A DNA stretch of 64,000 bases from Cymbidium sinense (lineage: Eukaryota > Streptophyta > Magnoliopsida > Asparagales > Orchidaceae), in assembly GCA_021442155.1 (NCBI GenBank), contig CM038222.1:56988266-57052265 (forward strand), given 5' to 3'. The notes under the pieces are model-generated. The model saw nothing but the letters and a program-made list of their open reading frames with translations. It was not told the origin of the DNA and ran no database searches. The translations under genes were made by a program, and so were the position numbers. Position 1 is the stretch's first letter, and each line of letters begins with the position of its first letter. Positions 34,020 to 45,982 of the stretch are shown in pieces.

Positions 34020-35120
34020 GACTTCGGAGGTGATAGTACGTAAATCGGGGCTAAAAATGCATGGGACGTCACTGAAAATGGTAAAAATGACCTCCGATCG
34101 GTGAACGGACTTTGTCTTCGTGTTGATAACATCAAAATTGATCAAAATAAAAATATTACAAAATCTAACGAGCAACCGATTAAGCGCTCAAGATATCAAA
34201 GTGTCGATGCGCATATCAGAGTCACAAAGCTACGATAATATCTAAATAACCTCTGTTCATGAAATTAATCATGCCATTAGACTTGAAACATCGAAAACTA
34301 TCAAATGAGATCATCCGCGCTCAAATCAAATGGGTCTGTGCAAATGCCGAATGATTTGAAGTGATAGTGCACAAATCGAGGCCAAAATACACTGGACATC
34401 ACTGAAAATGGTCAAAATGACCTTCGATCAACGAACGGACTTCACCATCGCATTTAGAATGTCAAAATTAATTGAAATATAAATATTGAAAAATCTAACG
34501 AGTAATTGATTAAGTGCTCGAGCTATCAAAATGTCAACGTGCATATCAGAGTCGAAAAGCTGGGACAATCTCTGAATGACCTCCATTCCAGAAATTGATC
34601 ATGTCGTTAGACTCAAAACATCAAAAACTATCAAATAAGATTGTATGCGCTTAAATTGGACGAGTCTGTGTAAATATTGAATGATTTGAAGTGACAGCGC
34701 ACAAATTGAGGCCAAAATGCATTGGACATCACTGAAAAAAGTGGAAACAACCTTCGATCAACGAACACTTCACCATCACGCTCATAATGTCAAAATAAAT
34801 CAGAATATAAATATTTCACAACCTGATGATCAACCGATTAAGAAATCAAGTTATCAATGCGTATGCATGCATATCGAGGTCAAGAGGCATTGACGCAAAT
34901 CAAACTACCTCCGTTCACAAAATTGATTGTGCCGCTAGCTTTGAAACATTGAAATCTATCAAGTAAGACTATTCGTACTCAATTCGGATGATTTTACACA
35001 AAAATCGAGTAGTCGAAAGAGGCGATGCACATTTTAAGCTGAAATGGACTCAATTTGACATCGACTTAAGCCTCTAATCGCAAAAAAGCGACAGATCGCT
35101 GTTTTAAACATCGAATAACC
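34020..35120 (+). repeat. About 329-bp tandem repeats in the shared LTR
   Basis: Marker words spaced 329, 329 and 324 bases apart (34108, 34437, 34766, 35090). Units share cgagctatcaaa, tcaaatgagat and ttgaagtgacag segments, with many substitutions. Confidence 0.75.
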
Positions 35121-35126
35121 TTAGAT

Positions 35127-35129
<3 letters not shown>

Positions 35130-35187
<58 letters not shown>
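35130..35187. repeat. (TA)n tract in the shared LTR
   Basis: Pure TA repeat. Its left flank matches the first TA site of the LTR family (gaataaccttagattgat) and its right flank matches the second (tacatgtttgtgtttctttg). Confidence 0.95.
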
Positions 35188-35191
<4 letters not shown>

Positions 35192-37746
35192 CATGTTTGT
35201 GTTTCTTTGCAGATTTGAAGGCCTCGTTGTGCTCAAGAGGGCGTGATGATATAAAAAATATACTGTGGTGTTGCAAGACACCGCTTAAGATGTCAAGCCA
35301 ACACTAGTTAGATGCCTCCCCTACTAAATGCCAAAATTTCTAATTTCTAGACAGAAAAAAAAAAATGGGGAGGAATATATATTGTATATCTTTTTTCAGA
35401 AGGCATCGGAAGTGCTCGAGGGCACCGATGAGATAAAAAACATGTTGTTGAATACATTGTTTCGACGCTCAAGAAGCATAATCCTAAACACCCCGATGCA
35501 CCTACATATGGGGATGACGCCGGGAGGCTGCCAAAATTTAGACTAAAATTCAAGACTTAAATAAATTAAAATGGAAATTACCTAAACTTAAGTCAAATAA
35601 AAGAATATATGATAAATATAAAGATAAATGTTAAATCAAAGAGAAATAGGGGGAGAGCTTTTAAAGAAAATTTTGGAAAGAATATGACACTCATTTAAAA
35701 TGCAAGTGAAATTTGGGGGAGGCTAATATTAAACTCACAAACTCTAATTATGATTCTTTATGGATTAAATCGAAGTAATGAGTGAGTTATCTTTTCTTGT
35801 AAATTTCTCAAAACTAAATAAGCTCTAATTAGAATTTGGGGAGACTAATACTAGACTCATAATAAACTTGCAATAAACTTAAAGTCTAAAGATGAATCCA
35901 AATTGGGTTTAATAACTCTCAAACGAATAGGGATGTAATTACTATGCTAGCTAATAAGCATGAGTAGGGTTAAAACAATAAACACTGAGATCGACATAAC
36001 TTATCAAAAGTGATGTAAATTGAACATAATCAAGTTGGGAGAATTGCAAAAACTCAACTAGTAAACTAAGTGCAAGTAAAGTTTTAAACTACAATCTAAA
36101 TTAAAATGACATCTTCGCCACTGAATCTGCAACTCTTTGTACAAGCAGACAGAATGCAATACTAAATCAAAATCTACAAAAATATAGGACTTCCTTCAAT
36201 CAAAAATTAAGCAATTTCATTTTAATTATGAATTCTAAAATCAACGAAACTACTGATTAAGTGAAATTATCTAAAACATAAAATTTCAATGCAAAGTAAA
36301 CTTGAAATAAAAAAAAAATCAAATCATAATTCAAACATAAAATTTCTTAAAATTACACACCACGTTGAGTGCTTAAATTGCTGATGCCGGGTTGCTTCCT
36401 ACCAGAGTGGGTTTCTATAATAAAAGTTTCAAATCAAAACCAGTGACAATAGATCTAATCCTCTATTAGCCTAAGAGTTGACAGGATCTAAAGTTCTTAA
36501 ACATATTCAAATTAATCAATTTTTCAAATCAAATTAAGTAGCAATCTGAAACTACTTAAATGAAACTCTATCATTAAAAACTTAAATCAGATTCCATCCA
36601 TCCACCTTCCACAACTATTTATCAGGGGTGATAAATGAAGAAAACTCTAGCTCACAAAGGAGTCAATGTCAAATCAAGTATTCTGCTATGTTCACTCTCA
36701 ATCAATCTCACGCCAGTAAGGATGTGATATGTTCCTCGACATGTGCGGCCATCTATGGGATGACCCATGTAGTCCTCGACGTGGTTTTGGCTAGTCAGGC
36801 TCCATTATATTATGATCACAACCGTAGCCCGTATGCTCCCCAATTGCTCTACCCTTTGAGTTGTGAATCATAGGGTATACTTGATAGAGCAAACAACCCT
36901 CTATCAGCAAAGGTAGACTTAAGATTGTATCCTTAGACAAACACCACCCCAGACCTACAAGGATTTCTTAGATGACATAACCCATGTATTACTGATAAGG
37001 ATCCTCGTTTGGGTCTACCTCCTCTCGCTAAGTAGACTGATGACGGGATACCATAAATCTATGGGATCGCACGCCATCATTCCCCAACCATCTGGTTTAA
37101 GCAAATGATGAATTTCATAATCTAAATTCTAAAACTCCATATCCGCTACTATATGATAAAAGACTAACTATCACTTAATCAAAAGTTCTCTCTCACTCAC
37201 TTAGGGGTAATTAACTATAGGGCTTGTGCCATAGGAAACCCGAACTGATCTAAAGTCCTCAAAAGGGTGAAATCTCTAGTGTCTTATCTACTATTCCATC
37301 TACCTTCTAAAAATTATACCGACACTTCAAATCATTCTCTCTTCAATTTAATCATTCAATTCAGAGGTTGGCAATAATTTGGAGCATAGATTTTGGTGAC
37401 TGAGTGACCTTGATTTGTGAGCCCACATATCTTTTTTTTTTATTTTTTTTATTTTTTAGAGCCCACATATCTAAAACTATACATGCTACTATACACAATC
37501 GCAAAATGATATAATGACTAGTCTTAATGAAAGTTCTCTCACTTATTGGGAGGGTAAATAACTATAGAGGCTTATACATAGAAACCCGGAACCAGAGTCT
37601 CCTCTAAATGAGGGCAAAATCTCTAGGTAGTGTCATATCTACTATTCCATCTACCTTCTAAAAATTACACCGATACTTTAAATCACATTCTTCAATTCAA
37701 TAAATTTTGAGAGGTCGGTGGTGAATTTTTGGAGCCCACAAATTTC

Positions 37747-37764
37747 TGGCGACTCCACTGGGGA
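37747..37764 (+). other. Primer binding site, tRNA-Arg
   Basis: TGGCGACTCCACTGGGGA is a perfect complement to the 3' end of a plant tRNA-Arg including CCA. It starts six bases after the LTR end and would prime minus-strand DNA synthesis. A tRNA-Arg site is characteristic of Ogre-type elements. Confidence 0.9.
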
Positions 37765-38411
37765 AAGGATTCTCTTTCCATCTTTGGCTAGTCATATATG
37801 TGCTATAGTAGTAGTAACATTTTTGAAAATTCAAAATAAAATAGTGATTTAAGTGTGTAATAAATTTAATATGAGGCTCTATGTAGAATGAATCATTACG
37901 TAGAGTATATCTTTATTACACCATTATCTTGTTATGTAGTACCTCTGCATCTTGAAAGTATGGGGTGAAATAATAATTGCTAATTAATCCCCATCCCCTC
38001 CCCTGAAATGGATCTACAAAGCACCTTTCACCGTTCATGGTGATGCACCCTAACACGCCACATCAACAGAGATGTCGGGCTACCATTCAATTTGGTAGCT
38101 TGAATTTCCGATCGAATAACTCTTGAAGTACCCACATGTGGTACATTTGTCGAGGCTAAGGCCTCAAGAAAAGCTCTCTTCCATGTGCCTGCCCAAGCCA
38201 GCCCTCATGGAGTTCTCCAAGAACTTCGCAAAAAGACTAGTTCAATAAGCTCCCATGACAAATGAATCAGGGACGGTGCTGGTCTTTAATTCCTCAAAAT
38301 ACCAGTCTCAACCTTTGTACTCGGAAAGCATGATCATGAAGCTTCCTCATTAGGAAGAAAATTGAATAGAAGATAGAGAAGAAGGAGAAACACAGTCCTT
38401 TAATAGAAGAA
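37765..38411 (+). other. Leader of element C
   Basis: Homologous to the leaders of A and B (tctctttccatctttggcta, accattcaatttggtagct, ggaaagcatgatcatgaagc). The leader ORF seen in B is here interrupted by several stops. Confidence 0.6.
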
Positions 38412-40445
38412 GTGTTTGTTCTGCACATTGAACCAGAGTTCCACTGGAAACGTCGATCAAAAATTTGTATGCAGGAAGAAAATAATGAAGAGAATTCTAT
38501 GGAAGTGGAAGTTGTCTATATGATCAGAGATATAGATGAACTTTTCGCTCAGCACCATCAACATGAATACGAACTCAGGGAACCTGAACCTGAATTCAAC
38601 ATCTATGAAGAAGATTTTTCACAGAAGCAAATAGAGGATGGATCTTCGATCTTTGCTGAAGATGAAGAAGAAGAGGACCAGAATGAGAAAGATATCATGG
38701 GTGTCGAAGCTATCTATATAGTTTAACTAGGAAATGATCAGCCTGGTACACGCTTTTATAATCAGCATCATCATTTAGCCCTATCAATAGATGCCCTTGC
38801 AAATGCACAAGGAGAAGGGCAGTCAAGTTCTCCCCTGAAAATGAGCAAGGAGCAGAACAATAATAAAAAATAGAAGAAGAAGAAGAGCATGTACTTATTG
38901 ACTCCATAGCGCTAGCTAGAGAGCAAAGAGAAATGCAATGTCAAATGGAGGTCAAAGACAAGGAGATTGCACAGCTTGGTACTAAAATGAATGATATGAT
39001 GGTACAAATGAACATCATAATGGAGATGTTGCAGAGGAATATCACATTAAGTGCAGCACCTATTTTGTCTGCTAATAAATAAATAGCTAATAATACAACT
39101 TCTATACCACCAGGCACTGTGGTACCTCAAGCTCCTATAGTACATGCTATGCATAAAGTGAGGAACGAAGTTAACCCACTACCTCTCTAGCTGACAATTC
39201 AAAATCTGGCTAGCACACTAGGAATTGTAATATTTACTTAGCTAGAAATAATAATCAATGAAAAAATAAAGGCATTCATAGCCTCAGAGCAGGTTGAAAA
39301 GTTGGTGAGTAAGGTTTGCCCTTACCCAACTGAATATGACCAAATGTCGCTAAAAAGTTACTGATCAAATTTAATACTTTGGGCTTGGTAATCCAAAGCA
39401 ACATGCCCAATATAAGGCTACTAGTGGTAACGCGAGAGAAAATGATGCACTTTTTTCCATCAATTAGTAGCGACCCCGCTAAATAGTATTGTCAAATGAT
39501 TCAGTTAATACCTTTCCTGAATTAGAGATTATATTTGTGAAGAGGTTTACCAGTGCAACCGAGAAAATCACAAATGCTGACCTTGCCTTATTGAAGAGAA
39601 GGAAAGATGAGTCAGTGACAAAATTCATAAGTCGTTAGCGCAACCTAAGTATGAAGTGCAAGCAACAATTAGAAAGAAGAACATGCGATCCAATTGCTAA
39701 TGGGCAATATGGATGATAAAATGGCACCATTTTTATGCATGGCGTTAATTACAACATTCTAGGAATTGCTCGATAGGGTGGCTAAATTCGATAAGTTGAA
39801 TCGCCCTAAGTATGAAGTCTATGCAGATAAAGTAAAAAAGAAACAAACCTTCAGACTCAAGAAGAAATAAAATTCATGTTCCTATAGCTCAAATGGGAAA
39901 AGCGGGTGATATACAATGTGGATAAAGGAAAGCAGCCAATGTACAATGATGATAAAGGAAAGAAGTCTGTTTATTCTAATCCATAGCCAAATTTGGTATT
40001 TGGAGGCAATAACAAATCCTGAACTTTTCCAAGTGGTGGGGAGTGTCCAAAACAAATGACAAGAGATGATGAGCGAATGCGGCCATCTCTTAAGGAAAAG
40101 ATGAATAAAGAATATTCTTTTAGAAGGGACAGTGTGGCCAAATTATTTTGTCAAGCAGTCAAAGTTGGGCTATAGTTACTGGAAATTAAAAGGCCAGAAG
40201 AAGCTGATCAAGTTAACAATCTAAATTATTGTCCCTATCATCGGATGATCAGTCATCCTATTGAAGATTGTTATGTCTTCAAAGATTGGCTAGAGAGAAA
40301 GTATCAACGAGGTGTATTTACACTATATGACAGCGTTCTAGTCAACCCAAAAAGAGAGTCTACGAGGATGATTATGTCCTCTTCCGTATCATCCAGCAAA
40401 GACAAACAAAAGGAGAAATCAGTTCAGACTAAAAATGGCAAATAA
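38412..40445 (+). pseudogene. gag of element C
   Basis: The N-terminal piece (38412-38726) is strongly acidic (IEDGSSIFAEDEEEEDQNEK). The capsid-like core at about 39480-39760 is recoverable only across frames. The last open piece (40245-40445), with the sequence just before it, forms the zinc knuckle CPYHRMISHPIEDCYVFKDW (from 40230), a CCHH-type knuckle spaced C-X2-H-X4-H-X4-C as in Tat/Ogre Gag. At least four stops or frameshifts separate the pieces, so no full Gag can be made. Confidence 0.75.
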
Positions 40446-41029
40446 TAGTCTCCAAAAAGATCATGAAAATGCTAAAGCAGCTAAAAGATGTCCCTAGTGT
40501 TAAGTGGAAATCACCAATTGAACCTATATTGGACTTAAGAGAGATGCCTAAACCAAGTATTCGGTGATATTTGATAAGACTACTTATTACGATGAGCGTC
40601 TACTAAACGGGTCTCATAAATCAAAGAAGGCTAAGAAAAGAAGATCAAGAAGAGAACTTCAACTCAAAAGATCATTAATAATTTAGAAGAGTATCACCAA
40701 CCGACAAGACAACCATTTAGGCTTGCAGACTTCATTCCTAAACTTGGCAATGCTGAATCAGATGAAGAAGATAATGATGAATCTTGTCTAGTAGAGAGAT
40801 GTTGAATCATCTGTGTGATGTCAAATATTCTTCAACATCAGTTACTCTGAAATGATAAGGGTAGTCAGACAGACTCGACCAATCCATCATAATTCTTATC
40901 AAGAAAGCAAGAAGAGCCTGAAGAGCTAATGTATGAATTTTATTTAATAACTCAACAAGATAATAACAGTTCAGATGAAGATCTATATTTTCCCAACGGA
41001 GAAGATCAGACTCGTCGATATCATCACAT

Positions 41030-41971
41030 ATGAAATGTATGATGTTGACAAAAGAGTCTAGCCCTTTTGGCCAATCTTCCAGAATAAAAAGGGAACTTGA
41101 AGAAACTACTTCTTCAGAAGAATCTAATCAAGATAAGGTGATTCAAGTTCAGTTGAGAAGTGGTAAAGTCTTACTAAATTTATCAAAGAAGGGAAATCCA
41201 AATAAAGACAAAGGCAAACAAATTGAAGTTAACGAAGATATCATTCCCATAAATCCTAGGATAAAGCCTAAATCAAGTGAGAAGATAGATTATAATATTC
41301 TATCACATCTAAGAAAGATCCCTACACAACTGAGTGTGTGTGAAGCTCTCTTGATGTCAAAATACCCCAGAGAAACTTTGATACAAGCTCTCAAAGATCC
41401 GGAGAGTTATGAAGCTTACTTTATTGAAAAATGCATGACTGAAGCATTGCAAACTCAAGATCTCCCACTAATCACATTTTCTGAAGAAGATCTTATGTTA
41501 GGAATGGCAGGTCATAATCATCCTCTTTATGTTATTGCAAAGAGTGATGGCATCTCGATCAGCCGAATATTGATTGATCCAGGTTCTTCTATCAATCTTA
41601 TGAGTCTAAAGGTATTAAGAGGATTATCACTTCATATCCAACATCTTGGGAGAGACAAGTTGATGGTTCATGATTTCAATGAAAAGGGGCAGAAAACTCT
41701 GGGTTCTTTTATTCTCCCACTCAAGTTTAAGGATTTATATATAGAAGCCAAGTTTCATGTAATTGATGATGATACATCATTTAGAGCTCTCTTAGGTCGG
41801 CTGTGGCTGCATGAGTATGGCATGGTCCCATCAACTATGCATCAATGTATGAAGTATCTAGAAGATGGAGAAGAATTCAAAATTCTCGGTGACCTACATT
41901 CATTCTCTGTCAATGAAAAAAGATCTATGAAAATGCAAAATATTTCATCCTCAAAGAGCCTAAGCAAATAG
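41030..41971 (+). pseudogene. Protease region of element C, longest intact frame
   Basis: 313 codons open. Residues about 40-120 form the conserved pre-protease segment (KIDYNILSHLRKIPTQLSVC, ALKDPESYEAYF). The active-site triplet appears as LIDPGSSINLMSLKVL near residue 184 (about 41575), and the second loop as ALLGRLWLHEYG near 250. As in element A, Pro replaces the usual Ser/Thr after the catalytic Asp (Asp-Pro-Gly); being shared by both copies it looks like a family trait. The frame ends early at 41971 with SSKSLSK, past the protease, where element A reads on as YFIHKEPEPTKPLQ. Confidence 0.8.
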
Positions 41972-42529
41972 AGCCTCTTGAGCATCCACTTGGGAATTAA
42001 AAGTAATTTTATAAAGTGAAAGAGGAAGCAAAGAGGAAGAAAGAAGGCCAACTCTCCTAAAGCACTTGATTCACCTAAGTCAAGCAAATCAATTCCTCAT
42101 TTAGGAAGTGACACAGAAGAAGGAGAAGATATTCCTATCAAACCTAATGGAATTTATAAGCTCTCAAGAAAAGCAGAGTATAAAATAAGTGATTCTGATT
42201 CAGACTATGATTTTGAATCTGCTTATGGAAATAGAGTTCAAATGGTTGCATCAAGAATGACAGCTCACTTGGAAGAGTCAGATGACTCACTCAAATTATA
42301 CCCATCCCTCAGCAGTGCTTCAAAGAAATTAGTCCATTGGAGGTTCATAATATTGATAACATTCTATGTGCCATTGCTTAAGTGAGAGTGGTGAGGAACT
42401 CTATTTTATAAATCAAGAGTCTCACCTTGAAATTTTGAACCCAAAATAAAAGTTTTGAGAGATAGTACAAAGAAGAATACAAATATACTATCCAAAAAAA
42501 TTATGAAGAATGATGCATAAGCTTGGAAT

Positions 42530-43750
42530 TCATATTGGAACTACTAAACATAGAAACTCATAGTGATGAAGGAGATGATTCCCATGAAATCTTACAAAAG
42601 ATGAAGAAGTCCTACCAAGAACTTGAAGATGGTGAACAATAGCTACTATGGATGAACTTAAAAAATCAACCTAGAGTCGAGGATGATCCTCGTCCAACTT
42701 TGTTGCCTTTCTACGATAAGAAAGTTGAAGAGCTAAAATGCTACTTTGTGAATTCATGGATTACTTTCCCTAGACATATTAAAATATCGCTTATCCCGAT
42801 GTATGTTCATAAACTTGCTAAACTAGATGCAACAAGCAAGCTCCTAGAGAGATTGAGATTGAAGAAAGCGTAATTATAAACTAAGAAAAGCAAGGTTTCA
42901 TCCGGAGGAGAAGTATGATTGGATAACCAACATTATTCCAAGAAAGAAGAATGACAACATCTCGCATTGACTTGGGACCTAAATAATTTGCAAAAGATGA
43001 CTTTCGCTTCCAATATCGAACTATTGATGGACAACACTTCCAACAATGACATATTCTCATTCATGGACAGATCGTCGGGATACAACCAAATCAAAATGGC
43101 ACCTGAGGATGAAAAACATACATGGTTCAGAACACCTATTGGCATCTATTGCTACACGGTCATGCCCTTTGGCCTAAAAAATGCTGGAGCTACATACCAA
43201 GGAGTCATGATGCATATTTTTGATGAGTTGATTCATCAAAAGGTGGAATGTCGATGATTTGGTGGTGAAAAGCTTAAACCGTGAAAACCACTTTGAAGAC
43301 TTGAGAATTGTATTGGAGAGAATCAGAAAATATGATCTCAAGATGAATCCTCTAAAATGTGCATTTGGGGTATCCTCTAGAAAATTCTTGGGGTACATTG
43401 TACATCACAGAGGTATTGAAATTGATCATGTTAAAATCAAAGCAATTATGGAGATTCCTCCACCTTGCAAGCTCTTTGTAAGGACAGTTGGCATTCATTC
43501 GTCAATTCATATCAAACCTATCAGGACGCTGTCAACCATTTGCAAGGTTGATGAAGAAGGATGCTCCATTCAAATGGGACAAGGAGTGTCGAAGCCTTCA
43601 AAGCTGCACAAAATCCACCAACTTGTTGTGCCTACTCTGGGAAGCCTCATTCTATACATAGCTACATTAGAAGAGTCTCTCGAGCATTATTGGCACAACA
43701 CAATAAAGAAAGCAAAGAGAATGCTCTTTATTATATCAATCGGAGGCTGA
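42530..43750 (+). pseudogene. Reverse transcriptase of element C (active site deleted)
   Basis: The linker and N-terminal edge at 42530-42870 are homologous to 16253-15852. The palm begins with MDNTSNNDIFSFMDRSSGYN (about 43027) and TVMPFGLKNAGATYQGVM. Where element A has VECYVDDLVVKS, this copy reads aatgtcgatgattt (43247-43260): four bases are missing, removing the Tyr and shifting the frame inside the catalytic YVDD motif. The thumb continues in the next frame (MVVKSLNRENHFEDLRIVLE). The enzyme is inactive. Confidence 0.85.
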
Positions 43751-43990
43751 TTGAAACAGAAATGAGATACTCTAGAGAAGTAATTTGCATTGATCTTCTC
43801 CAAAAGCTCACATTATATGTTATCTCACAAGATTACCCTTATCTTAAGGATCGATCCGCTAAAGTACTTGATGATAAGACCATCATTGACAGGTCGCTTG
43901 GCAAGATGAGCAATATTGCTTCTACAATTTAATATCACATACATTCCGCAGAAAGCAGTGAAGGGATAAGTCTTAGCAAATTTTCTTGTT
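43551..43990 (+). pseudogene. First RNase H region of element C
   Basis: Pieces ALYYINRRLIETEMRYS and YVISQDYPYLKDRSAK, colinear with element A 15106-14640. Relative to A the EKHCLALIFAAQ motif is replaced by REVICIDLLQKLTLYVISQD in frame, after a small deletion. It is inactive because of frameshifts. Confidence 0.7.
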
Positions 43991-44079
43991 GCACATCCCA
44001 TCCCGATGACTCATCTTTTAATGACGATTTGCCTAATGAGCAAATTATGCTCATTCATGAAAGAGAAAATTTACAAATT

Positions 44080-44470
44080 TAAGAAATATACTTTGATGGA
44101 GCCTCATCGATCAAATAAGTCCAACATCTAAATTTCCCAAGAGCAAGAGCAGGAATCGGCATCATCTTCATAAAATCAGAAGGAGGGATAATGAGATGAT
44201 CATATGGATTGATCGAGCCAAGAACTAATAATGATGAAAATGAAGCATTAGTCGTCGGAAGAAGTTATTTTCATAGGCATTCAGAACTTGCATATTTTTG
44301 GCGATTCTCAGCTAATTATAAATCAAGTACTTAGCATATATAGAATTAACAAGCTTGAGTTAACTTTCTATCACAAGCGAGTTCTCGAGCTAATGAAGCA
44401 GATACCAAATATCACACTAACTCGAAGTCTCGATCCGAGAATAGCAAAGTCGAGCTTAGAAAATTAGCTA
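44080..44470 (+). pseudogene. Second (archaeal-type) RNase H of element C
   Basis: YFDGASSIK near 44090-44115, then SRTNNDENEAL-like and a GDSQLIINQV-like segment near 44300-44330, colinear with 14575-14215. Stops (taa after atcaaa near 44118) and frameshifts interrupt it. Confidence 0.65.
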
Positions 44471-44689
44471 AGAAAATGATAAGTATGAATGGTGATTATA
44501 TCATGATCAACATATTTACTCAATGAGTTCTAGAGCCAGCAAAGTATCAATCCCCACGTAGGGGTTATCACCGACCCAGATGATGACTCGGTTGCTCATA
44601 CTCCTCAAAATTAATAAGAAGTTGTACCAAGAAGATAAGAATGATATTGCCGTAAAAGTAGTGTGAAGCACTTACGGAAAAGAGTCACA

Positions 44690-45982
44690 TGATTGGAGGC
44701 AACCTTCATCGACTATTTTAAAGAAGGCAAATTACCAAATAATAGATCATTGGTAGCTCAAATCGAGAAGAGAATGTTATGCTTTCATCAACAATACTTT
44801 ATACCATAGATCTTTGAACAAATGTGGCTATGCCTATGTGTAGATGAAGTTAGTAAAGTGATATGAAGTTCATGAAGGACTTTGGCACATCACCAAATCC
44901 CAAGATGGCAGTAAAGATCAAAAGGATGGGTTATTATTGGCCAACTATGGTGAGAGACTGTATTAATCATGCTAAGAAGTGTCATGAGTGTCATGTCCAT
45001 GGGCATCTCATCCATTAACCTCCAAATTCATTACACCTAACAAAAGCATCCTGACCATTTGAATGTTGGGGTACAGATGTAATTGGACCAATTGATCCAC
45101 CGTCGTCAACTGGACATCATTTCATTCTAGCAGCGACTGACTATTTCTCTAAGTGGAATGAGGCTACCCCATTTAAAGAAGTTACTGCTGATCGAGTGAT
45201 CAACTTCTTAATGTATAATGTGGTCTATAGATTTGGAGTATCACGCCAAATAATTTTTGACAATGGCACAGCTTTCAAAAGTGCAAAGATAATGTGGTCT
45301 ATAGATTTGGAGTATCACGCCAAATAATTTTTGACAATGGCACAGCTTTCAAAAGTGCAAAGATTTATAGATTCATCGATCGACACAAAATTAATTGGTG
45401 ATTCTCTTCAATATACAATTCAAAAGAAAATAGTTTGGCGGAAGCCTTCAACAAGACATTAGTCAAGTCGCTTAAAAGATTCTCACTAAAAAATAAAAGA
45501 TAATGTCATATCAGAGATGCACTATGGGCATATCGAACCACCTACAAGACAATTAAAGCCACTCCCTATTCATTGGTATTTGAAACTGAAGTAGTTATTC
45601 CGCTTGAAGTTGAGTAGCCTTCACTTCGAGTAGCCATCCAATACAATCTAACTGAAGATCAAAATGCTCATCTAACAATGGAGGAACTCGACGCGCTTGA
45701 TGAAGTTAGACTACAAGCTCATCAAAATCTGGAAGTCTATCGAGCAAAGATGTTTAGACCATACGTGTGGCCTCAACATTTTGAAAAGGGGAATTGGTCT
45801 TGGTGTTGAGAAGACCAATTATTCCTAATCAAAAATTTGGTGGCAAATTTGAGCCTAATTGGGAAGGCCCTTTCGTCATTGAAAAAGTGTATCAAGGAGG
45901 GGCATACCAACTCATTGACCTAAAGGGTGAAAGACTAATGCCGCTAATTAATGGTCGATACTTGAAAAAGTATTATACATGA
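44690..45982 (+). pseudogene. Integrase of element C, with 74-bp internal duplication
   Basis: Zinc-binding part near 44870-45000 (EVHEGL..., then [12 protein letters not shown]). Core with WGTDVIGPI (first Asp near 45070) and IIFDNGTAFKS (second Asp near 45260). ENSLAEAFNKTL carries the Glu region. The C-terminus (45794-45982) reads KFEPNWEGPFVIEKVYQGGA and ends YLKKYYT. The three catalytic acids are present, unlike element A. However, 45217-45290 is repeated exactly at 45291-45364, which duplicates the second Asp motif and shifts the frame. Confidence 0.85.
45217..45364 (+). repeat. Exact 74-bp tandem duplication in integrase
   Basis: Two adjacent units, 45217-45290 and 45291-45364, are identical at all 74 positions (each starts aatgtggtctatagattt and ends aaaagtgcaaagat). 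74 is not a multiple of three. Confidence 0.95.

Larger units (their letters stand above)
33962..37740 (+). mobile_element. LTR shared by elements B (3') and C (5')
   Basis: Starts tgttgacctccatatgtg directly after the B 3' UTR and ends ...ggagcccaca six bases before the primer site of element C. It therefore serves both neighbours. It contains three 325-bp units (markers near 34108, 34437, 34766, partial near 35090) and a TA tract at 35130-35187. The roughly 1.06 kb that separates the two TA sites in the other LTRs is missing. No coding region: the apparent ORF 35066-35281 reads through the TA tract. Confidence 0.85.

Noticed and set aside
35066..35281. 71-codon ORF with a Tyr-Ile repeat
   Set aside because: It reads through a TA microsatellite in an LTR.
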